From assembly GCF_014698505.1 (NCBI RefSeq), contig NZ_JACJTD010000052.1:1-48228 (forward strand): a DNA stretch of 48,228 nt. The letters are read 5' to 3'. Positions within the stretch are counted from its first letter, which is position 1, and each line of letters opens with the position of its first letter. This document shows, piece after piece, positions 41,867 through 48,228 of this stretch. Under the pieces are notes generated by a model. It was given only the letters and a program-made list of their open reading frames with translations, had not been told where the DNA came from and ran no database searches. The DNA is from Nostoc foliaceum FACHB-393 (lineage in GTDB: Bacteria; Cyanobacteriota; Cyanobacteriia; Cyanobacteriales; Nostocaceae). Position numbers and translations under genes: made by a program.

Positions 41867-43285
41867 ATGTCGCCACTAACAATTCTCAGAATTGAAAAAC
41901 TAAAAACATTCGGCAACGTTGCGGGAAGTGATGACCATGTTACCAGGAATAGAGAAACACCCAACGCAGATCCAACTAAAGAGAATGTCCGGTTAATTGG
42001 GGAAGACGACCGCGCATTAGAGGAAATAGTTAAAGAAAAAATCTCTACGCTCAAGCATCGCCCTCGGCATGATGCGGTGTTATGCACGGAAATGTTTCTC
42101 TCGGCATCACCTGAATATTTTCGTCCCGTTGATCCATCTCTTTCTGGGCAGTGGTCTGATTCACTGATGCAGCAATGGGCGATCGCATCTCGTGACTGGC
42201 TAGATCAAAACTATGGGTCAAAGTGCGTCAGGGCAGAGCTTCACCTAGATGAAAGTACCCCACACATCCACGCCTACATCGTGCCAGTGAATGAAAAAAC
42301 TGGCAGAGTAAGCCATGACGCGATGTTCGGCGGCAGAGGTGGACAGGGAAGAATTAAGTTATCCAAACTCCAAGACAGTTATGCTGGTGCACTTGCTCCT
42401 TTGGGCATTGAACGAGGGGTCAAGGGCAGTAAGGCAACCCACACCAAAGTAAAGGAATATTACCAAGCGGTTAACAGTGAACCACTCACCGCAGTCATTA
42501 CAAATAACCAATTAGCACCGACACCATTTGAATCAGCTAGTAGTTATGTAACCAGGATTCAGTCTGATGAACACTTCCAAGCGATCAACCACCAACTGGC
42601 TGACCGTTCCTTCATGGCAGAGCGATTGGAGAGGGCAGAGCAACGGGCGAGAGCCAGCGAGAAGGAGCGACAACGGCTAGAAGAAATTGTGCGAACGCTG
42701 GAATTGAAAACCCAACAACTGCGCGATTTGCCCCTGGAGGATGTCGCCTGGGAGTTGGGGCTAAATTGCGATCGCACTCATCAGAGCAGATGGAAGGGTC
42801 ACGGACACATCATTAATATAGATGGGCCCAAATTTTACGACTTCGCACCCGATCAACAAAAGGGTGGCGGTGGTGCGATTGACTTGGTAATGCACGTTAA
42901 CTATTGCAATCTACGGCAGGCGGTCGTCTGGTTGCATGAGCGTTTTGGTGAAGCTGGGGCAGAACGTGCAGCGATCGCAAAAACTCGTCAAGTGGCGGCT
43001 GAGATTATAGAGTTAGAACCGCGAACCCCGTTTCAGCTACCTGTTGAGGAAAAAAGCAAGTGGTCTTCTGTCTGCAACTACCTCACCCAGAAACGGGGAA
43101 TACCATCAAATTTTGTGGAACTTCTGCATAAAAGGGGGTTAGTTTACGCTGATGACCAGCAAAACGCTGTGTTCGTCATGCGGAATCTTAGCGAAGAACC
43201 CCAGGCAATAGGAGCATTCCTGCGGGGAACACGGGGAGAAAACAACACTTTCAAAGGCTACGAGTTTGGGACTAAGCGGTATTGA
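41867..43285 (+). CDS. mobV: MOBV (Pre/Mob) relaxase-primase, truncated by a MITE
   Basis: 472 residues as read. The N-terminus LRIEKLKTFGNVAGSDDHVT with RETPNADPTKEN is the Pre/Mob start, and HLDESTPHIHAYIVP is the MOBV metal-binding motif (HxDExxPHxH). It nicks oriT and leads plasmid transfer. After a coiled region (~225-290), NIDGPKFYDFAPDQQKGGGG resembles a CHC2-type primase fold without the cysteines, and YLTQKRGIPSNFVELLHKRG starts a DUF3991-like domain. At residue ~470 the frame runs into a 418-bp insertion. The missing Toprim part continues at 43701. The relaxase domain itself is whole and may still act. Confidence 0.85.
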   Translation: MSPLTILRIEKLKTFGNVAGSDDHVTRNRETPNADPTKENVRLIGEDDRALEEIVKEKISTLKHRPRHDAVLCTEMFLSASPEYFRPVDPSLSGQWSDSLMQQWAIASRDWLDQNYGSKCVRAELHLDESTPHIHAYIVPVNEKTGRVSHDAMFGGRGGQGRIKLSKLQDSYAGALAPLGIERGVKGSKATHTKVKEYYQAVNSEPLTAVITNNQLAPTPFESASSYVTRIQSDEHFQAINHQLADRSFMAERLERAEQRARASEKERQRLEEIVRTLELKTQQLRDLPLEDVAWELGLNCDRTHQSRWKGHGHIINIDGPKFYDFAPDQQKGGGGAIDLVMHVNYCNLRQAVVWLHERFGEAGAERAAIAKTRQVAAEIIELEPRTPFQLPVEEKSKWSSVCNYLTQKRGIPSNFVELLHKRGLVYADDQQNAVFVMRNLSEEPQAIGAFLRGTRGENNTFKGYEFGTKRY

Positions 43286-43695
43286 GCCGAGATATGAGTA
43301 AAAACCTGCAAGATAGTCTGGAAACTCCTACTATATATAGGGTTCAGCCATTTATAAGTAAAATTGACAGGAGAGCGCAAATCTTGGGTATGTATCGCTA
43401 CAAAAACTGGAGTATTTATTAATTTTATTTACAGGTTTTACAGCAAGGACTTTGAGTATCTTTCGCAAAGAATTGTCTGTAACTCCTACAGGCAAAGGAT
43501 TATAGCCCAAAATATTAGCCTTCTACCACAGAGTATTTATAATTCTCTTTGGTAGGCGAAAAGCAATTATTGACCCTCAGACTGCAAGTATCTTCAAGCA
43601 AAATCCTACTTTCGCTTCAAAAACGCTCAAACTTATATACAGCAAGCTTTCTCAGACCATATTGCTGCTTTTTACTTGTATCTCGGCTCAATACC
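43278..43695. mobile_element. 418-bp MITE inserted in the relaxase-primase gene
   Basis: Terminal inverted repeats match at 25 of 27 positions, starting GGTATTGAGCCGAGATA at the left and ending with its complement at 43695. The flanks carry the 5-bp duplication TAAGC (43273-43277 and 43696-43700). Removing the element and one TAAGC restores the reading frame exactly (FGTKRREGWFYFHLGG). It has no transposase; short frames inside are not convincing. Confidence 0.9.
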
Positions 43696-43700
43696 TAAGC

Positions 43701-44086
43701 GGCGTGAGGGCTGGTTTTACTTTCACTTGGGCGGACAGCCAACTGATCCTGTAGAGAAAGTGGTGCTTTTGAAATCGCCCATCGATGCCGTGTCTTTTGC
43801 CATGCTGGAGTATCAGCTTAGAGGCGACGTGCCACCCAATAGAACTTTGTACATGGCTCTTGATAATCCCAAAAGCTTGCCAGTAGAGCAATTGCAGCAT
43901 ATTCCTAATTTACAAGTGGCGTTTGACTCGGACGATGAGGGTAATGCAGCTGCACGAGTTGTTAAGGAACTACTGCCACAGTCCAAGCGGCTCAAATGCA
44001 AGGCTGACGATTGGAATCAGCAGCTTATAGATTATTTGAAACAGAAAAAGCAACAGCTAAGACAAGAACAGGATTTGAGTCTTTAA
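43701..44086 (+). pseudogene. 3' part of the relaxase-primase gene (Toprim domain)
   Basis: Continues the interrupted protein: REGWFYFHLGGQPTDPVEK, then VVLLKSPIDAVSFAMLE (Toprim first strand, with Lys where Toprim enzymes usually have the catalytic Glu) and VAFDSDDEGNAAA (the DxD motif), ending KADDWNQQLIDYL. A TTG at 43676 could start a short free protein, but there is no Shine-Dalgarno. Best read as the cut-off end of the 41867 gene. Confidence 0.85.
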
Positions 44087-44353
44087 TAGTTATAATGCTT
44101 ATCTCAAAAATTGCTAGTGATTGCTGAGATATGACGAAAAATATCTGTCTTCCATCACATCATGCCAACCTAATAGTTTAAACCTCTATCTTTAGGGGGT
44201 AGCATAGGGCTGATTTTCTCCTTTTTTATGAGCATGGTGTACGAACTACCGCTTGTCGAATAAGCTTAATTAGAATGGAGACATCGCTATGTTAAATAGG
44301 AAAACTTCTCAAGAATTCATCTTTAATAAAATAATTTTTGGATTTGTCCGCTG

Positions 44354-47300
44354 ATGACATGGCGAAATTTCTCGTCTCCAATTTTTATTGGGTTTATGAG
44401 AATGCCGCTCCGTGTAGTGGTGATAGTACCTTTTGTACTGCAAATTTTTGCATCTGTAGGACTAACAGCATTCTTTTCGTTAAAAAATGGGCAGAAATCT
44501 GTTGATGAGGTTGCTATTCCTTTGAGAAATGAACTAGCAAATCGGATTCATCAATATGTCACAGATTACATGGAGAAACCCCAACTCCTCACTCAAATTA
44601 ACGCCAATGCCATTCGTTTTGGTGAGCTGAATTTGAAAGAACCCAAAAGTCTAGAACGCCATTTTTGGCACCAAATGCAATTATTCAAATCTCTCAGCCC
44701 GATCGCTTTTGCAAGTGAACAGGGAGAAATTTATTCAGTAGATCGCCTGAATGATGGTTCACTAGTAATCCGAATCCAAAATCAATTAACAGGTGGTAAA
44801 TACCATACCTATACCACTGATAGCCAAGGTAATCGCACTAATTTAATTCAAGTTAGCACAACCTTTGATCCTCGCACTCGTCCTTGGTACATAGAAGCTG
44901 TAAAAGCAGGTAAAACTACTTGGACTCAAATTTATCCGTATTTTTCTTCATCAGGGCTAGCAATCAGCGCTACCCGACCTCTTTATGGACAGAAAAACAC
45001 TTTGCTTGGCGTGACAAATGCAACATTACCTCTATCTCAACTAAGTAAGTTTTTGCATAGTTTAAAAATCGGACGTTCAGGAAAGACATTTATTATCGAG
45101 CGCTCTGGAAACTTGGTAGCAAGTTCAACAATTGAGCCACTTTTTATACTTAACAATCGGGAAGTCAAGGGGAAGCACAGACGCCTTACACCTCTCGCCA
45201 GTAGAGATCGTGTAACTCATTTGACAGCAAAATATTTGAATGCACGCTTTGTTAACTTTAACAACATTCATTCTAGCCAGCAGCTCGACTTTGAAATTGA
45301 CGGTAAGCGGCAATTCATACAGCTAATGCCGTTCACAGATGGCTACGGACTAAATTGGGTAATTGTCGTAGTGGTTCCAGAAGCCGACTTTATGGAACAT
45401 ATCGAAGCCAATACACGAATCACTATTTTGCTGTGCTTAGGAACATTAATACTGACTACAGTAACGGGAGTGATTACTTCTCATTGGATTACCCAACCAA
45501 TTATCCGCTTAAGTTCAGCTTCTAAGGAAATTGCTAATGGAAGATTAGACCAAACTGTTGCAGTAGAGGGTATTAAAGAACTAAGAGTTCTTGCTCAGGC
45601 TCATAACCAAATGGCTACTCAATTACAAGAGTCATTTGCTGAACTATTAGAGACTAACAAGCAACTAGAAACTGAGATTGTCGAGCGTAGGCAGGTAGAG
45701 GAAGCTTTGCGTCTGAGCGAACAGCGATTCCGATTGGCAATTGATAATATCCCCCATCCATTTGTAATTTATGATGCCGAGCGGCGGTTGCAGTTTGTCA
45801 ATGCTTTTGGCGTTAACCGCAGTGGTTATTCTGAGGAAGCACTTATTGGTCATACAGATGAAGAATTATTCCCGCCTGAAGTTACAAATACTTATTTACC
45901 ACTGCTTCAAAAAACTGTAGAGACATGCACCTTACAAACTAAAGAGTGTAAGATTCACTTGCCTGATGGGACTTTTACTATAGTTGTTACTTACGTTCCA
46001 CTGTTGAATGAACATGGGGAAATTTATCAAATTCTCGCGCATACTTATGATATTACCGAGCGCAAACGAGTAGAAGAACGATTGTTGCATAATGCTTTTC
46101 ATGATGCACTGACAGGTTTACCAAACCGAGCTTTGTTTATAGAACGCTTACAATATGCACTCCAGCAAGCTAAACTACAGGAGAACTATTTATTTGCTGT
46201 GCTGTTTATTGACCTGGATAGATTTAAGGTAATTAATGACAGTCTTGGACACATAATTGGAGACCAATTCTTGCTTGCTATCGCCAGTAGGCTAGAAGTA
46301 TGTCTGCGACCCACCGATCTAGCGGCAAGGCTTGGGGGAGATGAATTTACTATTTTACTTGAGCAAATTCAAGATGCCTCAGACGCTATCAAAGTAGCTG
46401 AACGTATTCAACAGGAACTGGTGTTACCTATTGAGCTTGATGGGCAAGAAGTGTTCACGACGGCCAGTATTGGCATCGCTTTAAGTTCAACAGTAGACTA
46501 TGACCAACCAGAAGACCTGCTTAGAGATGCTGATACAGCGATGTATCAAGCCAAGGCATTGGGCAGAGCGCGCTATGAGCTATTCAACTTAGATATGTAT
46601 GCGTCGGCTATAGCCAGATTGCATTTAGAAACCGATTTGCGCCGTGCAATTGAACGTCGAGAATTCCGAGTTTATTATCAACCGATTGTTTCGCTCACTA
46701 GTGGCTCTATTATAGGTTTTGAAGCTCTGCTGCGCTGGCAACACCCAGAACGTGGTTTGCTGAATCCGGCAGATTTTATTCCTTTAGCAGAAGAAACTGG
46801 ACTAATTATCGAGATTGGCTACTGGACACTGCATAAGGCGTGCCTCCAGATGCAAACTTGGCGACTCAACGAGCATCCCACCTTGCTAGAGAAAATTATT
46901 GTTAATCTCTCTATTAAGCAGTTTTCTCAATCGGATTTGATTAAGCAGATTGAGCATATTTTACACTCAACTGGTCTTGACCCCAACATTCTAATTCTAG
47001 AGATTACTGAAAGCGTAATTATGGAAAATGGCGATGAAACAACTGCTACTCTCTCACAAATTCGGGAGTTGGGCGTTGAAATATCAATTGATGACTTTGG
47101 TACAGGCTACTCTTCATTGGCCCGTCTTTCTAGCTTTCCGATTAGTGTGTTGAAGATTGACAAATCCTTCCTCAATCCGATGGATACTAATAGCAGAAAT
47201 TTAGAAATTATTGAGATCATTGTCACCCTAGCACACAAACTGGGTATAAACGTGACCGTCGAAGGAGTAGAGACAAAAGACCAACTAGCTTTTATTAGAA

Positions 47301-47395
47301 AGTTAAACTGTGAATATGCTCAAGGATATTTTTTCTCGCCTCCATTGGGTACCTCAGATGCGTCAGCATTAATTATGGCAAATCCTCAATGGTGA
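44354..47395 (+). CDS. c-di-GMP diguanylate cyclase/phosphodiesterase with Cache, HAMP and PAS
   Basis: 1013 residues. An N-terminal helix (~20-45) and a second at ~350 frame a periplasmic dCache-type sensor (RTRPWYIEAVKAGKTTWTQI). HAMP (~375-430) and PAS (~455-570) follow. GGDEF is intact (RLGGDEFTILL), with the inhibitory I-site RPTD five residues ahead. EAL is intact: EALLRWQHPERG, ITESVIMENGD and DDFGTGYSSLARL. Both making and breaking c-di-GMP are chemically possible; the net direction is not predictable. It stands alone between the relaxase copy and its decayed duplicate. Confidence 0.92.
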   Translation: MTWRNFSSPIFIGFMRMPLRVVVIVPFVLQIFASVGLTAFFSLKNGQKSVDEVAIPLRNELANRIHQYVTDYMEKPQLLTQINANAIRFGELNLKEPKSLERHFWHQMQLFKSLSPIAFASEQGEIYSVDRLNDGSLVIRIQNQLTGGKYHTYTTDSQGNRTNLIQVSTTFDPRTRPWYIEAVKAGKTTWTQIYPYFSSSGLAISATRPLYGQKNTLLGVTNATLPLSQLSKFLHSLKIGRSGKTFIIERSGNLVASSTIEPLFILNNREVKGKHRRLTPLASRDRVTHLTAKYLNARFVNFNNIHSSQQLDFEIDGKRQFIQLMPFTDGYGLNWVIVVVVPEADFMEHIEANTRITILLCLGTLILTTVTGVITSHWITQPIIRLSSASKEIANGRLDQTVAVEGIKELRVLAQAHNQMATQLQESFAELLETNKQLETEIVERRQVEEALRLSEQRFRLAIDNIPHPFVIYDAERRLQFVNAFGVNRSGYSEEALIGHTDEELFPPEVTNTYLPLLQKTVETCTLQTKECKIHLPDGTFTIVVTYVPLLNEHGEIYQILAHTYDITERKRVEERLLHNAFHDALTGLPNRALFIERLQYALQQAKLQENYLFAVLFIDLDRFKVINDSLGHIIGDQFLLAIASRLEVCLRPTDLAARLGGDEFTILLEQIQDASDAIKVAERIQQELVLPIELDGQEVFTTASIGIALSSTVDYDQPEDLLRDADTAMYQAKALGRARYELFNLDMYASAIARLHLETDLRRAIERREFRVYYQPIVSLTSGSIIGFEALLRWQHPERGLLNPADFIPLAEETGLIIEIGYWTLHKACLQMQTWRLNEHPTLLEKIIVNLSIKQFSQSDLIKQIEHILHSTGLDPNILILEITESVIMENGDETTATLSQIRELGVEISIDDFGTGYSSLARLSSFPISVLKIDKSFLNPMDTNSRNLEIIEIIVTLAHKLGINVTVEGVETKDQLAFIRKLNCEYAQGYFFSPPLGTSDASALIMANPQW

Positions 47396-47436
47396 GGTTT
47401 TGATAAATTCAAATAATTCCACTCTTTTTTTCTTAT

Positions 47437-47962
47437 TTAGTTTACGCTGATGCAAAGGCAAACGCTGTATTTGGCATGAAGAATATAGTTAGTAAAGTCA
47501 GGGGTGCATTTTTGAGGGGGACATGGGGAGAAAACAACTTCAAGAGAGATGAGAAAGGAACTCGTCGCCATGATATCTAGTTTTACTTCCACTTGGGCGG
47601 ACAGCCAACAAACCAAGTCTATAAAGTGGTGCTGTGTTTTTCTCCTATCGATGCCATGTCTTTTGTCATGCTAGAGTATCAGGTCACAGGCGCGATACCA
47701 AAAGCGTGATCGGTGTATATTATATGCCACTAGACAACCCCAATAGCTTGCCAGTGAACCAATTGCAGAATATTCCTACTGTACAGGTGGCGTTTGAGCC
47801 TTCGGAAGAAGGAGAAGTTAAGTTGCTGCACGAGTTGTCAAGAAACTACTGCTACAGTCCAAGCGGCTCAAGTGCAAAGCGACAGATTGGAATCAGCAGC
47901 TACTCGATTATCTACACGAACATAAGCAACAGCGCAACTTGGAGCAGGACTTGAGTTTTTAA
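47437..47962 (+). pseudogene. Decayed second copy of the relaxase-primase C-terminus
   Basis: Reads VYADAKANAVFGMKN, GAFLRGTWGENN, FYFHLGGQPTNQVYKVVLC, SPIDAMSFVMLE and LKCKATDWNQQLLDYL across several frames with stops, matching 43139-44086. It lacks the MITE: GTRRHDI, a stop, then FYFHLGG has the spacing of the uninterrupted gene. The N-terminal relaxase is absent. Not functional. Confidence 0.85.
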
Positions 47963-48104
47963 CAGAAAGAGGCTTTTTTTAAATCCCAGGTCTTGCAAGT
48001 ACCCTGGATGTCATTTCTTGTCACTCAATAAACTACAAAAACTCAGGTCTGACGTTGGAATTGTAACCCATTCAGTCTCTTTTGTATTCTTTATGTAGTA
48101 CTGA

Positions 48105-48228
48105 TACCAATTTAAATGGGATACAGGGCAGATAAGGTAAACTGAGAATCGTTGTTAAGATACCTCTACCGATGGTTGGTGTCACCTCAATAGAAGTTAA
48201 AGAAAGTTTGGATGATTTGGTAGAAAGG
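48105..48228 (+). mobile_element. Left part of an IS630-like element (terminal repeat and transposase start)
   Basis: The terminal repeat TACCAATTTAAATGG begins at 48105, the inverse of 92-124. An ATG at 48172 opens MVGVTSIEVKESLDDLVER, like IS630-family N-termini as I recall them, to the window end. Position 48228 is in frame with position 1. Joined, the element would be only 248 bp with a 57-codon frame, so the core is deleted, or the window stops in a longer element. Confidence 0.65.

Noticed and set aside
43364..43555. Frame inside the 418-bp MITE as a transposase
   Set aside because: Far too short, no catalytic motif, A/T-rich and without a start signal.

Overview
The window looks like a plasmid, or plasmid-like accessory DNA, of a filamentous heterocyst-type cyanobacterium (Nostoc/Anabaena group). 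Seen directly: many copies of the cyanobacterial HIP1 octamer GCGATCGC, tandem CCCCTGC-type short repeats, small dispersed hairpin repeats, pentapeptide-repeat proteins, a cyanobacterial-style group II intron, a GGDEF-EAL protein and a large hybrid kinase. No rRNA, tRNA or core metabolic gene was recognised. Both outer ends carry the two termini of one IS630-like element, so the window is either a circle opened inside that element or a contig that stops in it.

Layout. 1-480: IS end, one arm of a 42-bp inverted repeat and ATTTGGT repeats. 853-2277: RTX-type Ca-binding protein. 3491-6720: replication operon (small zinc-finger protein and primase-helicase). 7927-14085: actin-like ParM partition gene with palindromic sites, a divergent small RHH-like protein, then a run of mostly unknown small, coiled or membrane proteins ending in a membrane-anchored P-loop ATPase. 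14295-14965: frameshifted response regulator. 15116-24454: a four-gene NLR-type cluster (pentapeptide/membrane protein, NACHT/membrane protein, small tag protein, 1560-residue STAND protein) whose members share a short Gly/Asn/Gln-rich motif. 24478-28559: integrase remnant, second pentapeptide protein, a four-helix-bundle gene boxed in tandem repeats, and an intact tyrosine recombinase. 28648-30457: VapBC-like toxin-antitoxin and a ParA-type partition pair. 30827-33545: GIY-YIG protein with a C-terminal anchor, broken small genes, an SRPBCC-like protein and hypotheticals. 33964-36603: hybrid histidine kinase. 36752-39098: group II intron. 39485-40300: iteron-like repeats and the second arm of the 42-bp inverted repeat. 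40700-44086: mobilisation region (palindromes, candidate oriT, MOBV relaxase-primase cut by a 418-bp MITE). 44354-47395: c-di-GMP synthase/phosphodiesterase, followed by a decayed second copy of the relaxase C-terminus.

How it fits together. Primase-helicase, two partition systems, toxin-antitoxin and MOBV relaxase give replication, stability and mobilisation. The accessory load is an NLR/STAND cluster, probably anti-phage or abortive, plus signalling proteins. The MITE in the relaxase suggests that mobilisation is damaged, while replication and partition look intact. The strongest candidate for an undescribed system is the tag-linked cluster at 15116-24454.
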